A stretch of DNA of 64,000 bases, from NCBI GenBank assembly GCA_963732875.1, contig CAVTBD010000002.1:2170001-2234000 (forward strand). Direction: 5' to 3'. Each line of letters begins with the position of its first letter. Within the stretch, counting starts at the first letter, position 1. The stretch comes from WHSO01 sp963732875 (GTDB lineage: Bacteria > Pseudomonadota > Alphaproteobacteria > SMXQ01). The notes under the pieces were generated by a model. That model ran no database searches. It saw only the letters and a list, made by a program, of their open reading frames with translations, and was not told where the DNA came from. Of this stretch, positions 45,047 through 53,970 are shown in pieces. The position numbers were made by a program, and so were the translations under genes.

Positions 45047-46624
45047 GTGACCGGTTCGAGTCGCCACCGGAGCCGCGGTCCTCACCGCCGTTCCATCGTT
45101 CTCGGCAGCGCCGCCCTGCTGGCCATCGCCGGGCTTGGCCCGATCGGCTGCGCTTCGGCGCCGCGCGGGCGGTTCCGCAATGACCCCTTCACTCTCGGCG
45201 TCGCGTCGGGCGATCCCCTGCCCGACGGGGTGGTGCTGTGGACGCGGCTCGCTCCCGACCCGCTCGCCGAAGACGGCGGCATGCCGGCGGCGCCCGCACC
45301 GGTGCGCTGGGAAATCGCCGCAGACGAGGGCTTCACCCGCGTCGTGCAGTCCGGCACGGCAACCGCGCTCCCCGAGGAAGCCCATAGCGTGCACGTGGAG
45401 GTCGCCGGCCTCGAGCCCGCCCGCACCTACCACTACCGCTTCATCTCGGGCGGCGTCGCCAGCGAGACCGGCCGCACCCGCACCGCGCCCGCATTGGGCT
45501 CCGCGGTGGCGCGCGTGCGTCTCGCCAACGTCGGATGCCAGAATTACGAGGCCGGCTACTACACGGCCTATCGCCGCGTCGCCGAGGAAGACCTCGACCT
45601 CGTCATCCACACCGGCGACTACATTTACGAAGGCAAGCGCAAGCGCAGTCCGGAGCTGGTTCGGGAACATCCCGACCATGCCTGCCAGACCCTCACCGAC
45701 TATCGGCTACGCTACGCGCTCTACAAGGCCGACCCCGACCTGCGCGCGGCCCATGCGGCCCACCCCTTCGCCCCGGTGTTCGACGACCACGAAGTGGTCA
45801 ACAACTGGGCCGGGCTGGTCGACGGGCATGGGCACGGCGGGCCGGATTTCATGGCGCGCCGCGCCGCCGGCCTCAAGGCCTGGTACGAGCACATGCCGGT
45901 GCGCAGCGCCCAGCGCCCCAAGGGCCCCTACATCCGCATCACCCGCACGCTCGCTTACGGTGGGCTGATCGGCATGCAGATGTGCGACACGCGCCAGTAC
46001 CGCACGCCCCAGCCGTGCGGCGGCGGCACCATGCCACGCTGTGCGGCGGATTCCGATCCACACGGCCAACTGATGAATGCGGCCGAGGAACAATGGCTGC
46101 GCGACCGCCTGGCACAATCCCGCGCGCGCTGGAACGTAATCGCCCAGCAGGTGCTGATGGCCGAGCTCGACCGCGACATGGACCCGGTGGTGAAACGCTA
46201 TGCCATGGACAAGTGGGACGGCTACCGGGCGCAGCGCCGACGCATGCTCGAATATCTCGCCGAGGCGCGTATCGCCAACCCGATCGTGCTGAGCGGCGAT
46301 CTTCACCGCCATATCGCCGCCGTGCTGCGGCCCGATTTCTCACGCCCGGAAACGCCGGTGGTCGCCGCCGAGTTCGTCAACACCTCGATTTCGTCGAACG
46401 GCGACGGCAAGCCCCGCGACAAGCACGACCGTGCGTGGCCACGCCAGAACCCCCATATCGCCTTCGCCGCGAACCAGCGCGGCTATGTCCGCCATACCGT
46501 CACCGCCAGCGCGTGGCAGGCGGATTTCGTCGTGCTCGACAAGGTGACCGTGCGCGGCGCACCGGCCTACACGCGCGCCTCCTTCGTGATCGAGCCGGGA
46601 CGCTCGGCGCTGCTCACGGCGTAG
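45047..46624 (+). CDS. phoD: PhoD-type alkaline phosphatase/phosphodiesterase
   Basis: A 525-residue exported protein. The N-terminus HRRSIVLGSAALLAIAGLG is a twin-arginine signal, and GPIGCAS just after it could be a lipobox. A short beta domain (about 45-145, FTLGVASGDPLPDGVVLWTRL) precedes the metallophosphatase: ANVGCQNYEAGYY (metal Cys), HTGDYIYEG, VFDDHEVVNNW, and late VLSGDLHRH. PhoD enzymes use Fe/Ca to release phosphate from phosphodiesters. Start is GTG at 45047. No Pho box was recognised upstream. Confidence 0.92.
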   Translation: MTGSSRHRSRGPHRRSIVLGSAALLAIAGLGPIGCASAPRGRFRNDPFTLGVASGDPLPDGVVLWTRLAPDPLAEDGGMPAAPAPVRWEIAADEGFTRVVQSGTATALPEEAHSVHVEVAGLEPARTYHYRFISGGVASETGRTRTAPALGSAVARVRLANVGCQNYEAGYYTAYRRVAEEDLDLVIHTGDYIYEGKRKRSPELVREHPDHACQTLTDYRLRYALYKADPDLRAAHAAHPFAPVFDDHEVVNNWAGLVDGHGHGGPDFMARRAAGLKAWYEHMPVRSAQRPKGPYIRITRTLAYGGLIGMQMCDTRQYRTPQPCGGGTMPRCAADSDPHGQLMNAAEEQWLRDRLAQSRARWNVIAQQVLMAELDRDMDPVVKRYAMDKWDGYRAQRRRMLEYLAEARIANPIVLSGDLHRHIAAVLRPDFSRPETPVVAAEFVNTSISSNGDGKPRDKHDRAWPRQNPHIAFAANQRGYVRHTVTASAWQADFVVLDKVTVRGAPAYTRASFVIEPGRSALLTA

Positions 46625-46757
46625 GCCGCACCCCACGCGGCTCGCCCCGGGAGGCCGGGTTTGCCAATGGCGCGCCAAAGACCGATACTCCGCCCAGTCC
46701 CGGTCCAACGGGCCGTCCGCTTTACCCAGTCAACGATAACACCCGGTCCACGTCTCC

Positions 46758-47729
46758 ATGCTCGGCGCCCTGTACGCGCTTCTTTCCGCCGCAACCTTCG
46801 GCTTCAATACCGCGAGCGCCCGTCGCGGCATGGTGTCCGCCACCGTGTTCCAGGGTCTCGCGGTCACGGTACCGATGGGCGTGCCGCTGTTCGCGGCATT
46901 CGCGCTTGCGACCGGCGAGCTCGTCACCGTGACCGAGTTCTCGACGCTGGGCTACGTCTATCTCGCGTGCGCAGGCATCGTCCATTTTGTGTGGGGCCGC
47001 TATTGCGCCTACCGCTCGGTCAAGGCGATGGGCGGCAACCTGTCGGCGCCGGTACAGAACGCCAACCTGGTGGTCGCGCTCGGCCTTGCCATCCTGGTGC
47101 TCGACGAACACCTGACGCCGCTCAAGATCGTAGGCCTCGCGCTGATCGTGATCGGTCCGGTGATCGCCGTGCCGACACGGCGCAAGAAGACGGCTGCGGC
47201 ACCCGCGTCGGGCGCACCCGCATTCCAGCCCAAGCTGCTGGAGGGCTATACTTGGGCGATCATGTCGGCGACCGGCTACGGCCTGTCGCCGGTGCTGGTG
47301 CGGCTCGGGCTCGAAGGCACCCACGGCGCGAGCTTCGCCGGCGGTCTGATCTCCTACAGCGCCGCGACCCTGTTCTTCGGCCTGTTCCTGATCCCGCGCG
47401 GACGGCTCACCCACGTGCTGTCGGTCGAGCGCCGCGCCCTGCCGTGGTTCGTCAACTCCGGCTTCTTCGTGTTTCTCGCGCAGATGTTCCGCTACCTGGC
47501 GCTCTCGATCGCCCCGGTGACGGTGGTGAGCCCGGTCCAGCGCCTGTCCGGAATCTTCCGCATCATCTTCACCACCATCCTCAACCGCGATTACGAGGTA
47601 ATCAATTCACGCCTCGTGATCGGCACGCTCATCTCGATTCTCGGTGCCATCACGCTCACCATGTCGGTGGACGTGGTGGCCGTACATCTCCCGCTGCCCC
47701 GCGCCTTCCTGGAATGGAGCTGGCCGTGA
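46758..47729 (+). CDS. EamA/DMT-family transporter, copy 1
   Basis: A 323-residue membrane protein with ten predicted helices in two EamA repeats, starting MLGALYALLSAATFGFNTAS. Family residues include FVWGRYCAYRSVKAMGGNL and LAQMFRYLALSIAPVTVVSPVQR. It is followed 44 bases later by a close paralogue in the same direction. The signature RALPWF(V/I)NSGFF is shared by both. Substrate unknown; DMT members export metabolites or drugs. Confidence 0.85.
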   Translation: MLGALYALLSAATFGFNTASARRGMVSATVFQGLAVTVPMGVPLFAAFALATGELVTVTEFSTLGYVYLACAGIVHFVWGRYCAYRSVKAMGGNLSAPVQNANLVVALGLAILVLDEHLTPLKIVGLALIVIGPVIAVPTRRKKTAAAPASGAPAFQPKLLEGYTWAIMSATGYGLSPVLVRLGLEGTHGASFAGGLISYSAATLFFGLFLIPRGRLTHVLSVERRALPWFVNSGFFVFLAQMFRYLALSIAPVTVVSPVQRLSGIFRIIFTTILNRDYEVINSRLVIGTLISILGAITLTMSVDVVAVHLPLPRAFLEWSWP

Positions 47730-47773
47730 GCCGCGGCGGCCTTAATGACGACAACAAGAGGTAAATCTTCACA

Positions 47774-48763
47774 ATGGGTGCCCTGTTCGCGATCCTTTCC
47801 GCCGCCACCTTCGGCTTCAACAGCGCGAGCGCGCGCCGCGCGCTCATCTCCTCGACCGTGTTCCAGGCGCTCGCCATCACGGTGCCGATGGGCGTACCGC
47901 TGTTCCTGATCGCGGCGCTGCTGCTGGGACAGGGACACGCGATCCTGGGATTCTCACAGCTTGCCTATCTCTACCTCACGATCGCGGGAATCATCCATTT
48001 CACCTGGGGGCGCTACTGCAACTACCGCGCGGCCAAGGCGATGGGTGCCAACCTGACCGGGCCGGTGCAGCAGTTCAACATGGTGGTGGCCCTGGTGGTA
48101 GCGATGATCGTGCTGGGCGAGACGCTGACGCCGCTACGCGTCGTCGGCCTGATCCTGGTGCTGGTGGGGCCCGCCATCATGGTGAGCGGCAAGCCCAAGA
48201 AGACCCTGCCCAAAGCTGCTTCTGTGGACAATGACGGCAAGCCGGTCAAGCCCGCGTTCGAACCCAACCTGGTCGAGGGCTATACCTACGCGCTGCTGTC
48301 GGCGGCCGGCCAGGGCGTGAGCCCGGTGCTGGTGCGCCTCGCGCTCGAGGGCACTCACGGCAAGGGACTCGCCGCCGGCTTCATCTCCTATCTCGCCGCC
48401 ACCGTGTTCTTCGGCGTGTTCCTGATTCCGAAGGGGCGCGTCCGGCAGATCGCGATGACCGATCGGCGCGCGCTGCCGTGGTTCATCAATTCCGGGTTCT
48501 TCGCCTTCCTCGCGCAGATGTTCCGTTACCTCGCGCTTTCGATCGCGCCGGTGTCGGTGGTGACGCCGATCCAGCGCTGCTCGATCGTCTTCCGTACCAT
48601 CTTCTCGACCATGCTCAACCGCGACCACGAGGTCTTCAACGCGCGCGTCGTCATCGGCATCGTGATGGCGCTGATCGGTGCCTTCGCGCTCGCGCTCTCC
48701 ATGGACCTGGTCGCGCGCTACGTGCCCCTGCCACCGGCCGTGGTGCAGTGGCACTGGCCGTGA
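47774..48763 (+). CDS. EamA/DMT-family transporter, copy 2
   Basis: A 329-residue paralogue of the preceding gene, with the same start (MGALFAILSAATFGFNSAS), a slightly longer central loop (about 150-170) and the same helix pattern (LAQMFRYLALSIAPVSVVTP). Tandem duplication with divergence over the whole length suggests an old event and possibly a heterodimer or divided substrates. It ends 16 bases from the convergent glucan gene. Confidence 0.85.
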   Translation: MGALFAILSAATFGFNSASARRALISSTVFQALAITVPMGVPLFLIAALLLGQGHAILGFSQLAYLYLTIAGIIHFTWGRYCNYRAAKAMGANLTGPVQQFNMVVALVVAMIVLGETLTPLRVVGLILVLVGPAIMVSGKPKKTLPKAASVDNDGKPVKPAFEPNLVEGYTYALLSAAGQGVSPVLVRLALEGTHGKGLAAGFISYLAATVFFGVFLIPKGRVRQIAMTDRRALPWFINSGFFAFLAQMFRYLALSIAPVSVVTPIQRCSIVFRTIFSTMLNRDHEVFNARVVIGIVMALIGAFALALSMDLVARYVPLPPAVVQWHWP

Positions 48764-48779
48764 GGCGGGAGACCGACCC

Positions 48780-50399
48780 TCACGCCGGCGGGTGGTACTG
48801 ATAGAGCCAGGTTTCCGTCAGGGGCTTGCCGTCGCGCTGCAGGTAGGCTCGCAGTTCCACCGGTGCCGTCCCCTTGACGGTCAGGTCGAATTCCATGCGC
48901 AGGCGCTTCGAGTCCGGCACCGGCTCCACGAACATGTAGGAGAGCACCCCGCGTGAAGCCGTGACGACGGGCTTGATGTCCTTCAACGTCTCGGCAGAAT
49001 CGAGCGGGCCGCCCGCGAACGACACCACGAACTTGCGCACGCCGGGGGGCCGGGGCTTGCCCGGCTCGCCACCGCGTCCCATCCGGGTTGCCGCGACACG
49101 AGCGACGTTGCGCGCCGGATAGGGCTCGTCGGCGAGCCAATGCAGGCGATAGCGCATCTCGAAGGTGCCGCCGGCGCGGGCCGGCGCGGCGGGAACCCAG
49201 AACGCACCGATGTTGTCGTGGATCTCATCGTCGGTCGGGATCTCCACCAGCTGGACCGAGCCCTTGCCCCATCGGCCGAGCGGCTCCACCCACACGCTCG
49301 GACGGCGCTCGTAGAGCACGCCGTCAAGGTAGTGGGATGGATCGCGGTCGCGTTGTAGCAGGCCGAAGCCGCGAGGATTGTCGTCGAGAAAGCTCGAAAC
49401 CACCGTCCGCTCGGGATCGTTGAGCGGACGCCACAGGCGCTCGCCGCTTCCCGTCCACAGCGCAAGCCCGTCGGAATCGTGAACCTCGGGACGCCAGTCC
49501 TTGAGGCGTTCGCGGCCGTATTCGCCGTACCAGAACATGGAGGTGAGCGGCGCGATGCCGAAACGCTCGACGTCGCCGCGCAGGAACAGGCGAGCATCGA
49601 TGTCCATCACCACCCCACTGGTCCGCTTGAGCGCGAAGCGGTAGGCCCCGGTCACGCTCGGCCCGTCGAGCAGCGCATGGACCATGACCGGATCGTCATC
49701 GGTCATGGCGGGTGCGATGTAGAAGGCGACGAAATCGGGAAACTCCTCGGGCGTCGGCAGGGCCGTGTCGATCGCGATGCCGCGCGCGGACATGCCGTAC
49801 TGGCCGAGCGCGCCGATGGCGCGGAAGTAGGACGCACCCTGGAACGCAACCCAGTCATGGGTCTTCCATTTGGGCCCGTTGCGCGATTCGTGAATGTGGA
49901 AGCCGGCGAAGCCGGCGTCCGACGGCAGGTTGCGGGCGATGCTGTCGATCGGCATGTCGAAATAGGAGGGCGCGTACCTGATCTCGCGCGCGTCGTCGCC
50001 GGACACCTCGTACATGCGCACGGTGGATGGCGCCCACTTCCCGAGCGGGAAGAACGTCACCGGATAGACACCGGACCCATCGGCGAACAGCGCATGGTCC
50101 GTACGGTAATGGATCTTGCCGAGAACCTGGTAGACCAGGCGACGCACGAGGTCGGGCACGGGATGGGGCGGCGGGCGGTAGGGCGCTTGCGCACGCCGAC
50201 GCGCCGCGTCGGTCAGGGCATCGAAGCTGAACGGCGTGCCCGGGCCGAAGCGCAGCTTTTCGGCAGCCGCGAGCGCCGTACGGAACGGGCTGGAAGCCAG
50301 TGCGCTGACGAGCCCGAGCATGGCGCCGCCGAGAAAGCGGCGCCGGTCGAAGACGAGGGCGGGGGTGCCGCGCCCGCGGCGATCAGGAGAATCAATCAT
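48780..50399 (-). CDS. opgG: Periplasmic glucan biosynthesis protein, MdoG/OpgG-OpgD family
   Basis: A 539-residue exported protein needed for osmoregulated periplasmic glucans. The N-terminus has a twin-arginine signal (DRRRFLGGAMLGL), a feature of OpgD rather than OpgG in enterobacteria. Family blocks: RFGPGTPFSFDALTDAA, FPLGKWAPSTVRMYEV, ESRNGPKWKTHDWVAFQGAS, and SSFLDDNPRGFGLLQRDRD. Length and domain order are standard. It is divergent from cecR. No glucan synthase (OpgH) is in the window. Confidence 0.92.
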   Translation of the reverse strand: MIDSPDRRGRGTPALVFDRRRFLGGAMLGLVSALASSPFRTALAAAEKLRFGPGTPFSFDALTDAARRRAQAPYRPPPHPVPDLVRRLVYQVLGKIHYRTDHALFADGSGVYPVTFFPLGKWAPSTVRMYEVSGDDAREIRYAPSYFDMPIDSIARNLPSDAGFAGFHIHESRNGPKWKTHDWVAFQGASYFRAIGALGQYGMSARGIAIDTALPTPEEFPDFVAFYIAPAMTDDDPVMVHALLDGPSVTGAYRFALKRTSGVVMDIDARLFLRGDVERFGIAPLTSMFWYGEYGRERLKDWRPEVHDSDGLALWTGSGERLWRPLNDPERTVVSSFLDDNPRGFGLLQRDRDPSHYLDGVLYERRPSVWVEPLGRWGKGSVQLVEIPTDDEIHDNIGAFWVPAAPARAGGTFEMRYRLHWLADEPYPARNVARVAATRMGRGGEPGKPRPPGVRKFVVSFAGGPLDSAETLKDIKPVVTASRGVLSYMFVEPVPDSKRLRMEFDLTVKGTAPVELRAYLQRDGKPLTETWLYQYHPPA

Positions 50400-50567
50400 C
50401 GGTAATCCACTCGAGGAGGTTCCGGTCCGACGGACCCGGGATTGTCGCCGCGCCCACGATCCATGGACACGGAACGCGAGCCGTTATTTCCTGCAACGTC
50501 CTGGCGCTTGGTCACGTTCCATAACGGTGGAACCGGAGGCACGACCGGCGTAAGTAGTTTTACTCAC

Positions 50568-50597
50568 TTGATTTAATCGAACGAATGAATTGATACT
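50568..50597 (+). promoter_or_regulatory. Possible promoter/operator region of cecR
   Basis: In an AT-rich patch before cecR, TTGATT (50568-50573), 18 bases, GATACT (50592-50597). The spacer contains an imperfect inverted repeat (ATTTAATC-gaac-GAATGAAT), which could be a TetR-type operator. Confidence 0.35.
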
Positions 50598-50627
50598 TTC
50601 GCACGGATTCAACTGGGGAGCCTTGCC

Positions 50628-51314
50628 ATGAGCGTCGGACCTGATCCCGACCGCAGCCGCGACCGCGGCGAGGAAACTCGCACCCGCCTGATAAGCGCGG
50701 CCATCGACGTGTTCGGGCGGTTCGGCTTCGAGGGCGCCGGCACGCGCGCGCTGGCCGAAGCGGCGGGCGCCAATCTCGCGGCCATCCCCTACCACTTCGG
50801 CGGCAAGCAGGGCCTCTATCTCGCCGCCGCCCGCCATATCGCCGAGGCGATCGGCGCCCGCCTGGGGACGGCGGCACGCGAAGCCGAACTAGCCGCCGCG
50901 GCAGGCGATCCCAAGGCATGCCGCGCGGCGCTCACGGGCCTGCTCGGCCATATGGCCGAGCTCCTCGTCATGAGCGAGGAGGCCGAGGCCTGGGCGCGTT
51001 TCATCATCCGCGAACAGATGCACCCGACCGACGCCTTCGCGATCCTCTACGACGGCATCATGAAAGTCGTGCTGGCTGCCGTGACCGCGCTGGTCGCGGG
51101 GGCGCGCGGCGGGCGCGACGACGATGCGACAAACCGTGTGCGGGCGCTGACCCTGGTCGGCCAGGTGCTGGTGTTCCGCGCCGGCCGCGCCGCCGCCATG
51201 CGTCATATGGACTGGCGCAGGGTGGGACCGGACGAGCTCGCGCTGATCCGCCGCGTGATCGGCGAAAACGTCGCAGCGATTTCAGTGCATGCCGATGAAG
51301 GAGGCGCGCCATGA
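50628..51314 (+). CDS. cecR: TetR-family regulator, CecR (YbiH) type
   Basis: A 228-residue repressor. The N-terminal helix-turn-helix is at about 15-65 (TRLISAAIDVFGRFGFEGAG, then AIPYHFGGKQGLY). The C-terminal ligand domain is of the DUF1956 type (FIIREQMHPTDAFAILYDG). It is followed by ybhG, ybhF, ybhS and ybhR with overlapping or adjacent starts, as in the E. coli cecR-ybhGFSR operon, where CecR represses these genes and affects sensitivity to chloramphenicol and cefoperazone. Probable autoregulation. Confidence 0.88.
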   Translation: MSVGPDPDRSRDRGEETRTRLISAAIDVFGRFGFEGAGTRALAEAAGANLAAIPYHFGGKQGLYLAAARHIAEAIGARLGTAAREAELAAAAGDPKACRAALTGLLGHMAELLVMSEEAEAWARFIIREQMHPTDAFAILYDGIMKVVLAAVTALVAGARGGRDDDATNRVRALTLVGQVLVFRAGRAAAMRHMDWRRVGPDELALIRRVIGENVAAISVHADEGGAP

Positions 51315-52222
51315 ATACACGGCTGCGCATCGTCATCGCAATCGTCGCGCTCGCCGTTGCGGGCGGCGCGGCCTGGTACGGTGGGCTGCTCGACCGCTTC
51401 GGCCTCGGCCACGACGAACGCCAGGGCCTTACCCTCTACGGCAACGTCGACATCCGCCAGGTCGAGCTCGGCTTCCGCGTCTCGGGCCGGCTCGCCGAGA
51501 TGCGCGTCGAGGAAGGCGACACGGTCAAGGCGGGTGATATCATCGCAGTGCTCGACAGGAAGCCGTTCGAGGACACGCTGCGCCGCGCCGAAGCCGGAGT
51601 CGCCGCTGCCGAAGCCGATATCGCCGAGCGTCGCGCCACCCTGCTCAACGCCCGGCGCGTGCTCGACCGGCGCAAGAAACTGATCACCACAGGGGCGGTC
51701 TCGGCCCAGTCCTACGACGATGCCCGTGCCGCCTATCGCGAGGCTCAGGCGAGACTGAACTCCGCCAAAGCGCAACTTGTCGCCGCCGAAGCCGACACTG
51801 CCACCAGCAGGACCGCGCTCGGCGACACCGAACTCAGGGCGCCGGCCAACGGAATCGTGTTGAGCCGGGTGCGCGAGCCGGGCGCGATCCTCGCCACCGG
51901 CGCCACCGTCTACACGCTCTCCCTCACGCGTCCGGTGTGGGTGCAGGTTTACGTGGCCGAGCCCGACCTGGGCCGCATCCATACCGGCATGGCCACCGAG
52001 GTGACGACCGATGCCGAGCCGCACCACCCGTTCAAGGGACAGGTCGGCTTCATCTCCCCGGTCGCGGAATTCACCCCCAAGAGTGTCGAGACGCCGGAGC
52101 TGCGCAGCGATCTCGTCTACCGCGTGCGCATCGTCGTGGACGCGCCGGGCAAGGGCCTGCTCCAGGGCATGCCGGTCACCGTCCGCCTGCCCGACGCGGC
52201 CCCGCGCACGGCCGGAAAATGA
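51311..52222 (+). CDS. ybhG: HlyD-family membrane fusion protein YbhG
   Basis: A 303-residue periplasmic adaptor with one N-terminal anchor (about 5-25). A biotinyl-lipoyl half (QVELGFRVSGRLAEMRVEEGDTVKAG), a coiled-coil hairpin (about 85-165) and a returning lipoyl half (LRAPANGIVLSRVREPGAIL) follow, then a beta-barrel. It links the ABC permeases to the outer membrane or periplasm. Its ATG overlaps the cecR stop (ATGA). Confidence 0.9.
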   Translation: MNTRLRIVIAIVALAVAGGAAWYGGLLDRFGLGHDERQGLTLYGNVDIRQVELGFRVSGRLAEMRVEEGDTVKAGDIIAVLDRKPFEDTLRRAEAGVAAAEADIAERRATLLNARRVLDRRKKLITTGAVSAQSYDDARAAYREAQARLNSAKAQLVAAEADTATSRTALGDTELRAPANGIVLSRVREPGAILATGATVYTLSLTRPVWVQVYVAEPDLGRIHTGMATEVTTDAEPHHPFKGQVGFISPVAEFTPKSVETPELRSDLVYRVRIVVDAPGKGLLQGMPVTVRLPDAAPRTAGK

Positions 52223-53970
52223 ACGGCACGGCGCTGGTCCGCATCGCGGACGCGACCAAGCGTTTCGCCGACGCCGGGCCGGCCGCGCTCGACGGCATTA
52301 CGACCGAAATCCCCGCCGGGCGGATTACCGGGCTGGTAGGGCCGGACGGCGCCGGCAAGACCACGCTGATCCGGCTGATCGCCGGGCTGATGATGCCGAC
52401 GTCGGGGTCCGTCACCGTACTCGGCTACGACACGCGCAACGCGGCCGCCGCCATCTTTCCCGAAATCGGCTACATGCCGCAGAAGTTCGGCCTCTATGAG
52501 GACCTGAGCGTAGCCGAGAACCTCGGCCTCTACGCCGAGCTGCGCGGCCTCGCGCCGGGCGATCGGAACGACACCTTCGCGCGCCTCCTCGACTTCACCG
52601 GGCTTGGACCGTTCACGAAACGGCTCGCGGGCCAGCTCTCGGGCGGCATGAAGCAGAAGCTCGGCCTTGCCTGCGCGCTGATCCGTGCGCCGCGCCTCCT
52701 GCTGCTCGACGAGCCCAGCGTCGGCGTCGATCCGGTATCAAGGCGCGAGCTCTGGACCATGGTGGAAAAGCTGCGCGACGACGGCGTCGGCGTGATCTGG
52801 TCGACGGCCTACCTCGACGAGGCCGGGCGTTGCGACGGCGTATTGCTGCTGAACGAGGGCAAGCTCCTGTTCCAGGGTGCGCCCGAAGAGCTCACCGCCC
52901 GGGTGGAAGGCCGCGTATTCGAGATCGGCGGCATCGAGACCGGCCGGCGCGATCTGCTGCGGCGCGTGCTCGGCCAGCCGGGCGTGATCGACGGCGTGAT
53001 CCGGGGACGGCGCGTCCGTGTCGTGCTGCGCGCGAAGCCGGAAACTGCCGCACCGGCGTTCCCGGCACTTACCGATGACGAACGCCGCCATGCCGAGATT
53101 GTTGCGGTGACACCGCGCTTCGAGGATGCCTTCATCGACATCCTTGGCGGCGGACCGGGCGGACGCTCGGTCCTGGCGGAGACCGTGTCGCCCATCGCCG
53201 CCGGGGACGGCGCGGTGATCGAGGCGCGTGGCCTCACCAAGCGCTTCGGCGATTTCACCGCGGCGCGCGACATCGGCTTCACCATTCCGCGCGGCGAGAT
53301 CTTCGGCCTGCTCGGTCCCAACGGCGCGGGCAAGTCGACCACCTTCAAGATGCTGTGCGGGCTCCTGGTGCCGAGCGCGGGCACGGGCCGGGTCGCCGGC
53401 TTCGACCTGCGCACGGCACGTGCCCAGGCGCGCGGACGGCTCGGCTACATGGCGCAGAAATTCTCGCTCTACGGCGATCTCAGTGCACGCCAGAATCTGG
53501 CATTCTTCTCGGGTGCCTACGGGCTCAGCGGGAAACGCCAGCGGGACCGCATCGACCTGATGATCGAGACCTTCGACTTCGGCCGCGTGCTCGACGATAC
53601 CGCCAAGGAACTGCCGCTCGGATTCAAGCAGCGTCTCGCGCTCGCCTGCGCGGTGATGCACGAGCCCGAGGTGCTGTTCCTCGACGAACCCACCTCGGGC
53701 GTCGATCCCATCACCCGGCGCGAATTCTGGACTCATATCAACGGGCTGGTGCAAAAAGGCGTAACGGTGCTGGTCACCACCCATTTCATGGACGAGGCGG
53801 AGTACTGCGACCGCATTGCCCTGATCTATCGGGGCGCAGTGATCGCAACCGGAGCACCCGATGCGCTCAAGGACCGCGTGCGTGGCGACAACCTGCCCGA
53901 CCCGTCGCTCGAGGATGCCTTCATCGCCTTGGTGGAAGCCGCCGACGCAACCGGCAGGGATGCCGCATGA
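52219..53970 (+). CDS. ybhF: Dual-domain ABC ATPase YbhF
   Basis: A 583-residue protein with two fused ABC domains. Half 1: Walker A GPDGAGKTT (about 39-47), signature LSGGMKQKL, Walker B LLLLDEPSVGVD. Half 2: Walker A GPNGAGKST, signature-position LPLGFKQRL (not LSGGQ), Walker B LFLDEPTSGVD. It drives the YbhS/YbhR permeases; the E. coli counterpart has been linked to drug and Na/Li efflux. Its ATG overlaps the ybhG stop and its stop overlaps the ybhS start. The degenerate second signature suggests unequal ATP sites. Confidence 0.9.
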   Translation: MNGTALVRIADATKRFADAGPAALDGITTEIPAGRITGLVGPDGAGKTTLIRLIAGLMMPTSGSVTVLGYDTRNAAAAIFPEIGYMPQKFGLYEDLSVAENLGLYAELRGLAPGDRNDTFARLLDFTGLGPFTKRLAGQLSGGMKQKLGLACALIRAPRLLLLDEPSVGVDPVSRRELWTMVEKLRDDGVGVIWSTAYLDEAGRCDGVLLLNEGKLLFQGAPEELTARVEGRVFEIGGIETGRRDLLRRVLGQPGVIDGVIRGRRVRVVLRAKPETAAPAFPALTDDERRHAEIVAVTPRFEDAFIDILGGGPGGRSVLAETVSPIAAGDGAVIEARGLTKRFGDFTAARDIGFTIPRGEIFGLLGPNGAGKSTTFKMLCGLLVPSAGTGRVAGFDLRTARAQARGRLGYMAQKFSLYGDLSARQNLAFFSGAYGLSGKRQRDRIDLMIETFDFGRVLDDTAKELPLGFKQRLALACAVMHEPEVLFLDEPTSGVDPITRREFWTHINGLVQKGVTVLVTTHFMDEAEYCDRIALIYRGAVIATGAPDALKDRVRGDNLPDPSLEDAFIALVEAADATGRDAA

